Origin: Nocardia sputorum
GTDB taxonomy: Bacteria; Actinomycetota; Actinomycetes; Mycobacteriales; Mycobacteriaceae
Reading direction: 5' to 3'
Length of the DNA: 64,000 bases
Assembly: GCF_027924405.1 (NCBI RefSeq)
Contig: NZ_AP026978.1
Location: 4,774,001 to 4,838,000, forward strand
The translations under genes were made by a program, and so were the position numbers. The first letter of the stretch is position 1, and every line of letters begins with the position of its first letter. Shown in pieces: positions 1 to 11,335 of the stretch. The notes under the pieces were generated by a model, which was not told where the DNA came from, made no database searches, and was given only the letters and a program-made list of their open reading frames with translations.

Positions 1-21
1 CGCCCGGTAGTGTTCCCGGGT

Positions 22-477
22 ATGCAGCAAGGACAGCTCGCCCCCGATTTCGAGCTTCCCGATCAGTCCGGCACCCCCCGTTCGCTCGGCGCGCTGCTGG
101 CGGACGGCCCACTGGTCCTCTTCTTCTATCCCGCGGCCAATACGCCCGTGTGCACGGCCGAGGCCTGCCACTTCCGTGACCTCGCCGCCGAATTCGCCGC
201 CCTCGGCGCCACCTGCGTCGGCATCAGCACCGACAAGGTCGGCACCCAGGCCGGCTTCGCCGAGAAGCAGCGCCTCGGCTATCCCTTGCTGTCCGACGCC
301 GACGGCGCGGTCGCCGCGCAGTTCGGGGTGAAGCGCGGACTGCTGGGCAAACTCGCGCCGGTGAAGCGGCAAACGTTCGTCATCGATACCGACCGCACCA
401 TCCGCAAGATCATCACCGGCGAATTGCGCGCCGCCGTGCATGCGGACGAAGCCCTGAACTACCTGCGTAGCCGGTAG
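22..477 (+). CDS. bcp: Thioredoxin-dependent thiol peroxidase (BCP/PrxQ peroxiredoxin)
   Basis: A cytoplasmic peroxiredoxin of the BCP/PrxQ branch, which reduces hydroperoxides with electrons from thioredoxin. The 151-residue protein shows the peroxidatic motif TPVC with Cys44, and a second Cys49 five residues on (CTAEAC), the atypical 2-Cys layout of this family. I chose the ATG at 22; a GTG at 10 in the same frame would add four residues, and the window edge hides most of the ribosome-binding region. In M. tuberculosis a bcp gene (Rv1608c) also lies beyond hisI on the strand opposite to the his genes, as here, which supports orthology. Motifs and length fit well. Confidence 0.93.
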   Translation: MQQGQLAPDFELPDQSGTPRSLGALLADGPLVLFFYPAANTPVCTAEACHFRDLAAEFAALGATCVGISTDKVGTQAGFAEKQRLGYPLLSDADGAVAAQFGVKRGLLGKLAPVKRQTFVIDTDRTIRKIITGELRAAVHADEALNYLRSR

Positions 478-527
478 CCCGCGCGCCGCAGCCGGTTTCC
501 GCCGACGGGGCGGCCTAGGCTGGAACC

Positions 528-1082
528 ATGACTCCGACCGACGTTCAGCCGGGCGAGCGCAAACCAGCGGCAGCCGTCTGGCGCACACGGATAATCGGCG
601 GCGCCGTCCTCGTCGCGGTCCTGGTCGTCTGCTACGTCATCCTGTCCGCGTTCATCCCGCGCTGGTGGGCGCAGCGGGTCGGGTCGATGGTGCACGGAAG
701 CTTCGCCAAGGGCATCGGCTGGGGTCTGTTCTTCGGCGGATTCTGCACCGTCGTCGCACTTTTCCTGCTCCTGTTCGCCGTGCTGGTGTGGCGGCGAAAG
801 GCGGGCAAGTTCCTGGCCGGGGCGGCCGCGATCGTCGCGATCCTGTTCGCGATCCCCAACTTGATGACGCTGACCATCGTGCTCGGCAACAGCAGCGCCG
901 CCCACGCGGGCGAGCGGATCCTCGATGTCGACGCGCCCGCGTTCCGGGGCGCCGCGCTCACCGGCGCCGTGATCGCGACGGCGCTGTTCCTCCTCGCCGT
1001 CGCGCTGTTGCTTCTGCGCAGGTGGCGGCGCACACACCCGGCTACTCCGAAGACCGAGGACACGCCGGCGCGGGACGTGTGA
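528..1082 (+). CDS. Four-helix integral membrane protein of unknown function
   Basis: I do not recognise a named family. The 184-residue product has four hydrophobic segments, at about residues 24-45, 63-88, 94-120 and 142-162. A basic, disordered tail follows the last one, so it should be an inner-membrane protein with both ends probably in the cytoplasm. It starts 50 bases after the peroxiredoxin gene in the same direction, so co-transcription is possible but unproven. No catalytic motif, cysteine pair or charged residue inside a helix stands out. The coding call rests on length, high third-position GC and the clean hydrophobic pattern. Confidence 0.75.
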   Translation: MTPTDVQPGERKPAAAVWRTRIIGGAVLVAVLVVCYVILSAFIPRWWAQRVGSMVHGSFAKGIGWGLFFGGFCTVVALFLLLFAVLVWRRKAGKFLAGAAAIVAILFAIPNLMTLTIVLGNSSAAHAGERILDVDAPAFRGAALTGAVIATALFLLAVALLLLRRWRRTHPATPKTEDTPARDV

Positions 1083-1226
1083 GTGAAAACACGCCACGCA
1101 GCATCTTTATGACGGTCGAGCGAAGTCGTGGCAAACTCGATGTCGCGGGTGACTGTGCACAGGCTTTTCGACAATCACTAGGACAACGAACAAGACCACG
1201 TCACTTGGCTTGAAAGAAGGCACACA

Positions 1227-1733
1227 GTGACGAAGTGGCTCGACCCGGTCGAACAACGCGCGTGGCGGGCGATCGTGGCGTTGATGACGCGGCTGCCGGG
1301 GGCTCTGGATACCCAGCTGCAGCGCGAGTCCGGCGTGACGCATTTCGAGTACTGGGTACTGACCCTGTTGTCGGAGGAACCGGGCCACCGACTGCAGATG
1401 AGTGAGCTCGCCCACAAGGCAAATGCATCGTTATCGCGGCTGTCGCACGTGGTCTCCAAGCTGGAGCGCATGGGGTGGGCGCAGCGCTCCGCCACGGCGG
1501 GGCGGCGCGGCGTGCACGCCGTGCTCACCGACGAGGGCTACCTGAAGGTCGTCGAAGCCGCCCCCGGATATTTGGAGGCGGTGCGTCACTTGGTCTTCGA
1601 CGGCTTGGACGATGCGCAGAAAGCCCAGGTCGCCGACCTCGGCGAGCTGCTGGCCGAGCGGCTCGCCGACACGCTCGACCAACGCGGCGGACTCGCCCCG
1701 GCCAGTCGGGACGACCACCCGAACGGCGGCTAG
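1227..1733 (+). CDS. MarR-family transcriptional regulator
   Basis: A 168-residue winged-helix regulator of the MarR type, expected to act as a dimer on nearby promoters. Residues about 35-105 hold the helix-turn-helix and wing: a recognition region around SLSRLSHVVSKLERMGW, then a wing ending near RRGVHAVLTDEG. The GTG start at 1227 is preceded by a purine-rich stretch (GAAAGAAGG) six bases upstream. The 144-base gap before it carries two copies of GACAA about 15 bases apart (near 1171 and 1186), which might be half of an operator, but I see no clear palindrome. It is convergent with hisI, only 12 bases apart. The ligand and targets are unknown. Confidence 0.88.
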   Translation: MTKWLDPVEQRAWRAIVALMTRLPGALDTQLQRESGVTHFEYWVLTLLSEEPGHRLQMSELAHKANASLSRLSHVVSKLERMGWAQRSATAGRRGVHAVLTDEGYLKVVEAAPGYLEAVRHLVFDGLDDAQKAQVADLGELLAERLADTLDQRGGLAPASRDDHPNGG

Positions 1734-1745
1734 CCTGCCGCCGGT

Positions 1746-2093
1746 TCAGGAGCCCGCGGCCAGGAGCACGTCCGAATCGAAGCAGGTGTGCGTGCCGGTG
1801 TGGCAGGCCGCGCCCTCTTGATCGACCACCAGCAGGATCGTGTCGCCGTCGCAGTCGAGCCGCACTTCGTGCACGTACTGGGTGTGGCCGGAGGTCTCCC
1901 CCTTGACCCAGTACTGCTGCCTGGAGCGCGAATAGTACGTCGCCTTGCGGGTTTCCAGCGTGCGCGCCAGCGCCTCGTCGTCCATCCACGCGACCATCAG
2001 CACGTCACCGGTGGCGCGTTCCTGCGCGACGGCCGACACCAGCCCGGCATCGTTGCGCTTGAGACGGGCGGAGATTGCGGGATCGAGACTCAT
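1746..2093 (-). CDS. hisI: Phosphoribosyl-AMP cyclohydrolase (histidine step 3)
   Basis: Opens the adenine ring of phosphoribosyl-AMP, the third step of histidine synthesis. This is the monofunctional form (115 residues) with no fused HisE domain, usual for actinobacteria. The metal-binding signature is complete: DCDGD with Asp80, Asp82 and Asp84, and the zinc cysteines Cys81, Cys97 and Cys104 in [10 protein letters not shown]. It is the last gene of the hisA-hisN-hisF run, but an oxidoreductase gene stands between it and hisF, ending 41 bases upstream. Start by ATG at 2093. Confidence 0.95.
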   Translation of the reverse strand: MSLDPAISARLKRNDAGLVSAVAQERATGDVLMVAWMDDEALARTLETRKATYYSRSRQQYWVKGETSGHTQYVHEVRLDCDGDTILLVVDQEGAACHTGTHTCFDSDVLLAAGS

Positions 2094-2134
2094 AGCACCG
2101 TTATAACAGGGCCGTCCGCGGCCGACGTGCGCGG

Positions 2135-3079
2135 TCAGCCCACGCGGGAACGCTGGAGTTCACCCAGCACCGCCCAGGTGCGCCGCTGGTCGTCCGGGGT
2201 GGTCAGATCGGTCTGCGCGAACACCACCTCCGTCGCGCCCGCCGCGAAGTACTCCGCGACGCGGGCCGCGATCAGTTCCTCGTCACCGATCACCACCAGC
2301 TCCGCCGCCCGGGACGCGCCGGACAGCTCGATCACCCGGGCATAGGACGGGATGTCGTCGTAGAACGCCGTCTGGGCCGCGGCGGCCGCACGGGCGGCGT
2401 CGACGTCGGCGGTGACCACGCCGGGGACCAGGACGGTGATCCGCGGCGCGGGGCGACCGGCCCGCTCGGCAGCCGCGGTGACGGGTGCGACGATGTGCTC
2501 CTCCAGCGCCTTGGGGCCGACCAGGTAGGGCAGGGTGCCGTCGGCCAGCTCACCGGTGACGCGCAGGGCCTGCGGGCCCATGGCAGCCACCAGGATCGGC
2601 GCGGGCGGACGCGCCCCGGCCACCGCGGCGGGCAACGGCGCCGCGGCGGTGAGCGTCTCGCCGTGGAAATCCACCGTGCCGGTGTGCAGCACGGTGCGCA
2701 ACGCGGTGAGGAACTCGCGCAGCCGGGTGATGGGCCGGTCGAAGGATCCACCGAACACCGGTTCGGCGAGGAATCTCGCGCCGAGGCCGAGCCCGAGGGT
2801 GAACCGGCCTCCGGTGGCCGCCTGCGCGGTCTGCGCCTGACTGGCGATCAGCAGCGGATGACGGGCGGTGATCGGCACCGCGGAGGTGCCGACCGTCAGT
2901 CCGGGCACGGCACGGCCGACGATTCCCGCCAGCGCGATGGCGTCGTAGCTCAGCCGCTGACCCAACCACACCGACGAGACTCCGGCGGCGGCCGCCGCCG
3001 CACCCAGCGCCACCGCCGTGTCCACGGCGTTGCCGGTGGCGTCGATGGCGGACGGCGGCAGAACGATTCCGATGGTCAT
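2135..3079 (-). CDS. LLM-class (luciferase-like) F420-type oxidoreductase
   Basis: A 314-residue member of the bacterial luciferase-like TIM-barrel family. The sequence resembles the actinobacterial branch that uses coenzyme F420 rather than FMN (TIGR03564-like by my reading). Typical family positions are visible: a short N-terminal strand (TIGIVLPPS), the SVWLGQ segment, the AVPITARHP loop near residue 68 and the [11 protein letters not shown] motif near residue 90. The substrate is unknown. It lies between hisF (59 bases upstream) and hisI (41 bases downstream) in the same direction, which is unusual because hisF and hisI adjoin in mycobacteria. The ATG at 3079 begins the conserved domain directly. 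Confidence 0.88.
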   Translation of the reverse strand: MTIGIVLPPSAIDATGNAVDTAVALGAAAAAAGVSSVWLGQRLSYDAIALAGIVGRAVPGLTVGTSAVPITARHPLLIASQAQTAQAATGGRFTLGLGLGARFLAEPVFGGSFDRPITRLREFLTALRTVLHTGTVDFHGETLTAAAPLPAAVAGARPPAPILVAAMGPQALRVTGELADGTLPYLVGPKALEEHIVAPVTAAAERAGRPAPRITVLVPGVVTADVDAARAAAAAQTAFYDDIPSYARVIELSGASRAAELVVIGDEELIAARVAEYFAAGATEVVFAQTDLTTPDDQRRTWAVLGELQRSRVG

Positions 3080-3138
3080 GCCCGATGCAACCGCACGGGG
3101 ACCACCCGCCTTCCGGCGCGGCGGATTTCCGCCGATCG

Positions 3139-3912
3139 CTACCGGATGACGATCTTCTCCGCCCGCATCGACTCCTTGACTCGGCCGATGGTGAGGTCGC
3201 CGAAGTGGAAGACGCTGGCCGCGAGCACCGCGTCGGCGCCCGCGTGCACGGCCGGGGCGAAGTGCTCGACCGCGCCCGCGCCCCCGCTGGCGATCACCGG
3301 CACCGTGACCGCCGCCCGCACCGCGCGAATCATCGGCAGGTCGAAACCGGCCTTGGTGCCGTCGGCGTCCATCGAATTGAGCAGGATCTCGCCCACTCCG
3401 AGCTCGGCCCCGCGCACCGCCCACTCCACGGCATCGATGCCGGTGCCGCGTTTACCGCCGTGCGTGGTCACCTCCCAGCCGGAAGGCGTGTCCGGCTGCC
3501 CTTCCGGCACGGTGCGCGCGTCCACCGACAGCACGATGCACTGCGAGCCGAATCGCTCGGACATCTCGCGCAGCACCTCGGGCCGCGCGATCGCCGCGGT
3601 GTTCACCGAGACCTTGTCCGCGCCCGCGCGCAGCAGGCGGTCCACGTCCTCGACCGTGCGCACCCCGCCACCGACGGTGAGCGGGATGAAGATCTGCTCG
3701 GCGGTGCGGGTCACCACGTCGATCATGGTGCCGCGGTCGCCGGTGGAGGCGGTCACGTCGAGGAAGGTCAGCTCGTCGGCGCCCTGCGCGTCGTAGAGGG
3801 CGGCCAGTTCGACCGGATCGCCCGCGTCGCGCAGATTCTCGAAGTTGACGCCCTTGACCACGCGTCCCGCGTCGACGTCCAGACACGGGATCACCCGTAC
3901 GGCCAACGTCAT
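3139..3912 (-). CDS. hisF: Imidazole glycerol phosphate synthase, cyclase subunit
   Basis: The cyclase half of IGP synthase: it condenses PRFAR with ammonia supplied by HisH to give imidazole glycerol phosphate and AICAR. It is a 257-residue (beta/alpha)8 barrel. Phosphate-binding and catalytic motifs are present: [20 protein letters not shown] with the catalytic Asp near residue 12, VGGGVRT, and SMDADGT with the second catalytic Asp. Its partner hisH is about 3.4 kb upstream in the other his run. It starts four bases after the hisN stop, so the two are surely co-transcribed. Confidence 0.97.
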   Translation of the reverse strand: MTLAVRVIPCLDVDAGRVVKGVNFENLRDAGDPVELAALYDAQGADELTFLDVTASTGDRGTMIDVVTRTAEQIFIPLTVGGGVRTVEDVDRLLRAGADKVSVNTAAIARPEVLREMSERFGSQCIVLSVDARTVPEGQPDTPSGWEVTTHGGKRGTGIDAVEWAVRGAELGVGEILLNSMDADGTKAGFDLPMIRAVRAAVTVPVIASGGAGAVEHFAPAVHAGADAVLAASVFHFGDLTIGRVKESMRAEKIVIR

Positions 3913-3916
3913 TGCC

Positions 3917-4732
3917 TCACCCTTTCTCCGCGGCCGCCGGGTCGGCCACCGTGCAGATCATGTCGAGCAGTTCCTCGTGCACGCCGGGCGCGGCCGCGAG
4001 CACGGAGCCGGAGGTGATGGTCCACGGCCGGCCCACCAGGTCGGTGACCACCCCGCCCGCCGCCCGCACCAGGGCGACGCCCGCCGCGTTGTCCCAGGGA
4101 TGGTGCCCGAACACGATCGCGCCGCCGAGCACGCCGGAGGCGGTGAACGCCAGATCGATGCCGGTCGAGCCGTGCATGCGCACCCGGGAGGACAGCCTGC
4201 TCAGCGGGCCGAGCAGGTCGAAGCGGAACTGTCCGGGGATGCGGCCGTGCGAGTCCACGTTGAACGCGCCGAAACCGATCATGGCCTCGGCGAGCCTGCC
4301 GCGCGGCAACGGCGGCAGCGGCCGCCCGTCCAGCAGCACCGGACCGCCCGCCATGGCGGCGTAGCGGCGGCCGAGCAGCGGCAGCCAGGTCAGTCCCAGC
4401 ACCGGTTCCCCGTCGCGGACCAAAGCGAGCAGCATGCCCGACAGCGGATGACCGGAGGAGTAGTTGAACGTGCCGTCGATCGGGTCCAGCACCCAGGCGG
4501 TGCCGGAGGTGAGCTGCGGTCCGCCGAATTCCTCGCCGTGCACCTCGATGCCGGTGCGCCGCAGCAACTCGGCGGACACGGTGCGCTCCAGCTCCAGGTC
4601 GAGTTCCGTGGCGAAATCGTTGCGGCCCTTCTCGACCGCGCTCGGCGCGCCGATGCCCTCGGCGAACCGCGAGCGCACCGAGTCCAGGACCTCGCTCGCC
4701 TCGGCGAGCAGTCGTGACAGCTCCTGGGTCAT
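3917..4732 (-). CDS. hisN: Histidinol-phosphatase of the inositol monophosphatase family
   Basis: A 271-residue magnesium-dependent phosphatase of the IMPase fold. The metal-binding motifs are intact: [22 protein letters not shown] and HPWDNAAG. Actinobacteria use an enzyme of this fold as histidinol-phosphate phosphatase, because their HisB has only the dehydratase domain, as seen here. The same gene in M. tuberculosis (impA, Rv1604) sits between hisA and hisF. The ATG overlaps the hisA stop codon in an ATGA junction, showing translational coupling. Action on inositol phosphates cannot be excluded from sequence, but the operon position argues for histidinol phosphate. Confidence 0.85.
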   Translation of the reverse strand: MTQELSRLLAEASEVLDSVRSRFAEGIGAPSAVEKGRNDFATELDLELERTVSAELLRRTGIEVHGEEFGGPQLTSGTAWVLDPIDGTFNYSSGHPLSGMLLALVRDGEPVLGLTWLPLLGRRYAAMAGGPVLLDGRPLPPLPRGRLAEAMIGFGAFNVDSHGRIPGQFRFDLLGPLSRLSSRVRMHGSTGIDLAFTASGVLGGAIVFGHHPWDNAAGVALVRAAGGVVTDLVGRPWTITSGSVLAAAPGVHEELLDMICTVADPAAAEKG

Positions 4733-5460
4733 CTCACCGCGGCCAGCGCCTCGGGCAGGGTGAACCGGCCCGCGTAGAGCGCCTTGCCGACGATCGACCC
4801 TTCGACGCCGTCCGGCACCAGTTCGGCGATCGCGACCAGGTCCGCGATGGTGGAGACGCCGCCGGAGGCGATGACCGGGGCGTCGGTGGCCGCGCACACC
4901 TCGCGCAGCAGGTCCAGGTTCGGGCCGGTGAGCGTGCCGTCCTTGGTCACGTCGGTTACCACGTAGCGCGAGCAGCCGTCCCGTTCCAGGCGCTCGAGCA
5001 CCTCCCACAGGTCGCCGCCGTCGCTGACCCAGCCGCGGCCGCGCAGCCGGTGCTCGCCGTCGACGATGCGCACGTCCAGGCCGACGGCGATGCGCTCGCC
5101 GTGCCGGGCGATGGCCTTCGCGCACCAGACCGGGTCCTCCAGCGCGGCGGTGCCGAGGTTGACCCGGGCGCAGCCGGTCGCCAGGGCGGCCTCGAGGCTC
5201 TCGTCGTCGCGGATGCCGCCGGACAGTTCCACTTTGACGTCGAGTTCGCCGACGACGCCCGCGAGCAGTTCCCGGTTCGAGCCGCGCCCGAAGGCCGCGT
5301 CCAGATCGACCAGGTGCACCCATTCCGCGCCGGCTTCCTGCCACGCCAGGGCCGCCTCGCGCGGCGAGCCGTAGCTGGTCTCGCTCCCGGCTTCTCCTTG
5401 CACGAGGCGCACGGCCTCTCCGTTGGCGACATCGACGGCGGGTAGCAGCACAAGACTCAC
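4729..5460 (-). CDS. priA: Phosphoribosyl isomerase A (HisA, probably bifunctional HisA/TrpF)
   Basis: Isomerises ProFAR to PRFAR in histidine synthesis. In many actinobacteria the same enzyme, PriA, also performs the TrpF reaction of tryptophan synthesis. The 243-residue barrel has catalytic Asp11 ([10 protein letters not shown]), the [16 protein letters not shown] loop, a [10 protein letters not shown] phosphate loop, and the second acid near residue 175 in [14 protein letters not shown]. No trpF is present in this window, but that is weak evidence. The gene ends in an overlap with hisN. It starts 63 bases downstream of a MarR gene on the same strand. The symbol hisA is equally valid. Confidence 0.94.
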   Translation of the reverse strand: MSLVLLPAVDVANGEAVRLVQGEAGSETSYGSPREAALAWQEAGAEWVHLVDLDAAFGRGSNRELLAGVVGELDVKVELSGGIRDDESLEAALATGCARVNLGTAALEDPVWCAKAIARHGERIAVGLDVRIVDGEHRLRGRGWVSDGGDLWEVLERLERDGCSRYVVTDVTKDGTLTGPNLDLLREVCAATDAPVIASGGVSTIADLVAIAELVPDGVEGSIVGKALYAGRFTLPEALAAVR

Positions 5461-5523
5461 GAGAGCAGCCTAGTGGTTACCCGGCCGCGTCCGGGCGCTG
5501 GGCCTGCGCGGATGCGACCTCGA

Positions 5524-5985
5524 TCACCGCGGCGAACCGGCCGCGTGGGCGTCCAGGATGCGGGTGAGCAGCGTGACCAGGGTGTGCCGATCCCGTTCGG
5601 AGAAGCCGGGGAGCAGTTCGTCCTGGGCGGCCGTCAGTCGCTCGTCGAGGTCGTCCAGGTGGCGGGCGCCTGCCGCGGTGAGGGTGACGATGTTGCGGCG
5701 GCGATCGGCGGGATCGGGGCTGCGCTCGACGAACCCCCGCTCGGCCAGGTCGTTCACCGCGGCGACGATGTCGCTGCGGTCGATGCGGGTGCGCCTGCCC
5801 AGCTCGGCCTGACTGGCCGGACCGAATTCCGCGAGCGTGGCCAGCAGCGCGTAATGGTGACGACGGGAGCCGGTGGGCTCCAGCGCCCGCTCGCTGGCCC
5901 GGTTCGCCACGAGAGCGACCTGATTGACCAGCCTGGTCGGCAGGGCCCGGAGCCGTTCGGCGGCGCCCGCGTGCGGGATGTCCAT
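5524..5985 (-). CDS. MarR-family transcriptional regulator, divergent from a SnoaL-like lipoprotein gene
   Basis: A 153-residue MarR regulator. The helix-turn-helix lies at about residues 55-80 (SQAELGRRTRIDRSDIVAAV) and the wing at ERSPDPADRRRNIVTLT, a strong family signature. I chose the ATG at 5985; longer starts would run into the operator-like repeats. It is divergent from the SnoaL-like gene, with a repeat-rich gap between them that probably holds the shared operator. Downstream, hisA follows on the same strand after 63 bases, so hisA-hisN-hisF may be read from this gene's promoter unless a separate one lies in that gap. Confidence 0.9.
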   Translation of the reverse strand: MDIPHAGAAERLRALPTRLVNQVALVANRASERALEPTGSRRHHYALLATLAEFGPASQAELGRRTRIDRSDIVAAVNDLAERGFVERSPDPADRRRNIVTLTAAGARHLDDLDERLTAAQDELLPGFSERDRHTLVTLLTRILDAHAAGSPR

Positions 5986-6006
5986 GCGGTCACAGTACCA
6001 AAACTT

Positions 6007-6066
6007 GTTGGCGCTACCCACAATCTGTTACGTTGGCCTTACCAACGTTGGACTCGCCAACGTTTT
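6007..6066. promoter_or_regulatory. Operator cluster with 15-bp direct repeats between MarR and SnoaL-like genes
   Basis: Three copies of ACGTT follow one another with an exact 15-base period, at 6030, 6045 and 6060, the first two extended to ACGTTGG. The first copy forms an inverted repeat, ACGTTGG-CCTTA-CCAACGT (6030-6048). A perfect palindrome, CCAACGTTGG, lies at 6042-6051. A related copy, GTTGGCGCTACC, starts at 6007. This is the expected site for the divergent MarR protein to control both its own gene and the lipoprotein gene. Binding is inferred from position and symmetry only. Confidence 0.7.
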
Positions 6067-6082
6067 ACCGAAAGGTATGTCG

Positions 6083-6601
6083 ATGCGCACGCTCCGCCTC
6101 GTTCTCCCCCTGCTGACCCTGCCGCTGGCCGCGCTCACCGCCGCCTGCGCCGCGACCACCGCGACCCCGGCCGCCGAAGTGCGCGAGCTGCTGGACCGCA
6201 GGCAGATCACCGACTTGGTCGACCGTCTCGGGCGCGCCTTGGACGAGGGCCGTTTCGACGACCTGCGGACGATCTACACCCCCGACGCGACCGCAAAGAC
6301 GCCCGGCGGCACGGCGGAGGGCCGCGCGGCGCTGATCGCGCAGGCGAGCCGGAACCACGGCGCCGACCTGCGCATTCAGCACGTCATCGGCAACGTGCTA
6401 ATCGACCTGCGCGGCGATGCGGCCGACGTCCGGGCCAACCTGATCGCCACCTTCGCATCCGCCTCCACCGACGGGACGATTCCACAACCGCGGTACACCC
6501 TCGGCGAGGTGTATCGCTTCGACGCGGTCCGGACCACGGAAGGCTGGCGCCTGTCCCGGGTGGAGACCACCCCGATCTGGTCCACCGGCACGCGTCCGTG
6601 A
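6083..6601 (+). CDS. Exported SnoaL-like (NTF2-fold) protein, putative lipoprotein
   Basis: A 172-residue protein with a signal sequence (residues 1 to about 20, positive MRTLR then a leucine/alanine core) ending in LTAAC, a slightly imperfect lipobox. It is probably lipid-anchored outside the membrane. The rest matches the SnoaL-like domain: an N-terminal helix with LLDRRQITDLVDRLGRALD, a DLRTIYTPDA segment and a C-terminal sheet ending VYRFDAV...GWRLSRVE. Its substrate or ligand is unknown. An AAGG at 6072-6075 favours the ATG at 6083 (seven-base spacing) over the ATG at 6077. The divergent MarR regulator and the operator repeats upstream suggest inducible expression. Confidence 0.82.
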   Translation: MRTLRLVLPLLTLPLAALTAACAATTATPAAEVRELLDRRQITDLVDRLGRALDEGRFDDLRTIYTPDATAKTPGGTAEGRAALIAQASRNHGADLRIQHVIGNVLIDLRGDAADVRANLIATFASASTDGTIPQPRYTLGEVYRFDAVRTTEGWRLSRVETTPIWSTGTRP

Positions 6602-6842
6602 TCAGCGCGTGGCGAGCGCGCGGCGGTAGCAGGCCAGGGCGGCGAGCACCGCGCACACCGCCGTCGCCGCGGCCGCGGTGATCCCCAGACCCTGACCGAC
6701 CTGGAACTCCGTCGCCGCGCGTTCGATCTCGGCGAGCGTGTGCGCATGGCGGTCGTCGAACAGAATTCGGGTGACGCGGGCGGTATCGTCTCCGCTCGGC
6801 GATCACCCCCGGTCGCCGCTTCCCTTCGCACCGAGGAAGTGC

Positions 6843-7304
6843 ATGTCACGATCCACACTGGCTGCCGCCCTGTCGCTTTCGGCAGCCGCCTGCTCCGCGG
6901 CGTTCGTCGCCGCACCCGCCGCCACCGCCGCGCCGCCGGAGGAGGCACGCCTGGCGGGCTGCGAATTCGGTTACGCCGCGGCGACTTACGACTACGCGCG
7001 GTTCGGCGAGCACGCCCGCCGGATGCTCGACCTCAGCACCGGAGAGTTCCGGGCGGAGTTCGAGAGCTTCCGCGCCAACATCCAGTCGAGCGCGGAGGCC
7101 GCGCACATCCGCGCCGAGGCCAATTCGGCCGACTGCCGCATCGTCTCCGGCGACGACCGCCGGGCCGAGGTGGACGTCGACGTGGTGCGGACGGTGACCA
7201 GCGACGAAACCGACGGTCTTCCGCAGACCAGCCGCATGGCGATGACCGTGACCGTGGACAACGCCGACGGACGCTGGCTGGTCAGCGAGGTCCGTAAGCA
7301 CTGA
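6843..7304 (+). CDS. Exported protein, Mce-associated-like
   Basis: A 153-residue secreted protein with a signal peptide of about 29 residues ending in an alanine-rich region (VAAPAATAA). The mature part has two cysteines (GCEFG and ADCRI) that could pair. The segment around YDYARFGEHARRMLDLSTGEF resembles the helical start of Mce-associated proteins, where a residue run before a TG.F motif precedes an NTF2-like sheet; I hold this as a likeness, not an assignment. The ATG at 6843 follows a GAGGAAG ribosome site. It is convergent with hisH, with a strong hairpin between them. Confidence 0.72.
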   Translation: MSRSTLAAALSLSAAACSAAFVAAPAATAAPPEEARLAGCEFGYAAATYDYARFGEHARRMLDLSTGEFRAEFESFRANIQSSAEAAHIRAEANSADCRIVSGDDRRAEVDVDVVRTVTSDETDGLPQTSRMAMTVTVDNADGRWLVSEVRKH

Positions 7305-7313
7305 CCGGGCGGG

Positions 7314-7340
7314 CGGTCCCGCGCCCGATGCGCGGGACCG
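7314..7340. terminator. Hairpin between convergent exported-protein gene and hisH
   Basis: An 11-bp perfect stem, CGGTCCCGCGC (7314-7324) against GCGCGGGACCG (7330-7340), with a five-base loop. It lies nine bases after the stop of the plus-strand gene and three bases beyond the hisH stop codon. There is no long T tract, as is usual for high-GC actinobacteria. It can serve as a bidirectional terminator and would end the hisD-hisC-hisB-hisH transcript before the MarR/hisA segment. Confidence 0.7.
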
Positions 7341-7343
7341 GCC

Positions 7344-7979
7344 CTACAGCGAGTTCACCCAGTTGCGCAGCAGGTGGGCGCCCGCGTCACCGGATTTCTC
7401 CGGGTGGAACTGGGTCGCCGACAGCGCGCCGTTCTCCACCGCCGCCAGGAACGGCACCCCGTGCTCGGACCACGTCAGTTTGGGCGAGGCGAAATGCTCG
7501 CTGGGCGGCAGATCCCAGGTCTGCGCGGCATAGGAGTGCACGAAGTAGAAGCGGGTGTCCGCGTCCAGCCCCGCGAACAGGACGCTGTCGGACGGGGCGG
7601 ACACGGTGTTCCACCCCATGTGCGGCAGCACCGGCGCGGACAGCCGTTCCACCGTGCCGGGCCATTCGGCGCACCCATCGGTCTCCTCGCCGAATTCGAC
7701 GCCCCGCTCGAACAGGATCTGCATGCCGACGCAGATGCCGAGCACCGGCCGGCCGCCCGCGAGCCGCTGACCGATCAGGCGCTCGCCCCGCACGCCGCGC
7801 AGTCCCGCCATGCACGCGGCGAACGCGCCGACACCGGGGACGACCAGGCCGTCGGCGGCCAGCACGGCCTCCGGGTCGGCGGTCACCTCGACCTGCGCGC
7901 CCGCCCGGGCCAGCGCCCGTTCGGCGGAGTGCAGGTTGCCGGAGCCGTAGTCGAGCAGAGCCACCGATTTCGCGCTCAC
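7344..7979 (-). CDS. hisH: Imidazole glycerol phosphate synthase, glutaminase subunit
   Basis: A class I glutamine amidotransferase that releases ammonia from glutamine and channels it to HisF. The 211-residue protein has the nucleophile in [12 protein letters not shown], an upstream GVGAF loop and a C-terminal His-Pro-Glu triad motif, TQFHPEKSG. It starts with GTG at 7979, overlapping the hisB stop in a GTGA junction. Its partner hisF is in the second his run about 3.4 kb downstream, and a terminator-like hairpin follows hisH, so equal supply of the two subunits must come from two transcripts or read-through. Confidence 0.96.
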   Translation of the reverse strand: MSAKSVALLDYGSGNLHSAERALARAGAQVEVTADPEAVLAADGLVVPGVGAFAACMAGLRGVRGERLIGQRLAGGRPVLGICVGMQILFERGVEFGEETDGCAEWPGTVERLSAPVLPHMGWNTVSAPSDSVLFAGLDADTRFYFVHSYAAQTWDLPPSEHFASPKLTWSEHGVPFLAAVENGALSATQFHPEKSGDAGAHLLRNWVNSL

Positions 7980-8590
7980 AGCGTCCCCTTCGTCGACGGG
8001 ACCCCGCTCACCCGGGGGTCGAGTTCCACCGCGGCCCGCAGCGCCCGCGCCACCGCCTTGAATTCGGCCTCGGTGACGTGGTGCTGATCGCGTCCGTAGA
8101 GCACCCGCACGTGCAGGGCGATGCGCGCGTTGAGCGCGATCGACTCGAACACGTGGCGGTTGAGCACGGTGGAGTACGGCGCGCCGGGACCGGAACCGGG
8201 AATCACCGTGTGCACCAAGTGGTCCGGCTCGCCGGTGTGCACGCAGTAGGGGCGGCCGGACACGTCGACGGCGGCGTGGGCCAGCGTCTCGTCCATCGGG
8301 ATGTAGGCATCACCGAACCGGCGGATCCCCGCTTTGTCGCCCAGCGCCTTGCCCAGCGCCTGCCCGAACACGATCGCGGTGTCCTCCACCGTGTGATGCG
8401 CCTCGATCTCGATGTCGCCCTCCGCGCGCACCGTCAGATCGAAGCTCGCGTGCGCGCCCAGCGCGGTCAGCATGTGGTCGTAGAACGGCACGCCGGTGGC
8501 GATCTCGGTCTTGCCGGTGCCGTCCAGATCCAGCTCGACGACGATGCTGGATTCCTTGGTGACCCGCTCCACCCGGGCGGTCCTACTCAT
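7976..8590 (-). CDS. hisB: Imidazoleglycerol-phosphate dehydratase
   Basis: Dehydrates imidazole glycerol phosphate to imidazole acetol phosphate. This is the monofunctional dehydratase (204 residues) without the phosphatase half found in enterobacteria, consistent with hisN nearby. Manganese-binding motifs are present: [23 protein letters not shown], and H.TEAEFKA near the C-terminus. I chose the ATG at 8590; a TTG at 8602 and a GTG at 8596 in frame could add four or two residues. It overlaps hisH by four bases and begins 45 bases after hisC. Confidence 0.96.
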   Translation of the reverse strand: MSRTARVERVTKESSIVVELDLDGTGKTEIATGVPFYDHMLTALGAHASFDLTVRAEGDIEIEAHHTVEDTAIVFGQALGKALGDKAGIRRFGDAYIPMDETLAHAAVDVSGRPYCVHTGEPDHLVHTVIPGSGPGAPYSTVLNRHVFESIALNARIALHVRVLYGRDQHHVTEAEFKAVARALRAAVELDPRVSGVPSTKGTL

Positions 8591-8635
8591 GCTCACGTCC
8601 AATCGGATCGGCGCCGAAGGTTGCTCGGCGCTGGT

Positions 8636-11335
<2,700 letters not shown>

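Noticed and set aside
2135..3424. Longer N-terminus for the LLM oxidoreductase, starting upstream at 3424
   Set aside because: The extra 115 residues are arginine-rich, lie inside hisF and have no family match. The domain begins exactly at the ATG at 3079.
6602..6805. A minus-strand open frame of about 67 codons with one hydrophobic helix (GITAAAATAVCAVLAALACY)
   Set aside because: It has no ATG, GTG or TTG start between the upstream stop and the helix and no ribosome site. It may be a decayed membrane-protein gene, but I cannot support a call.
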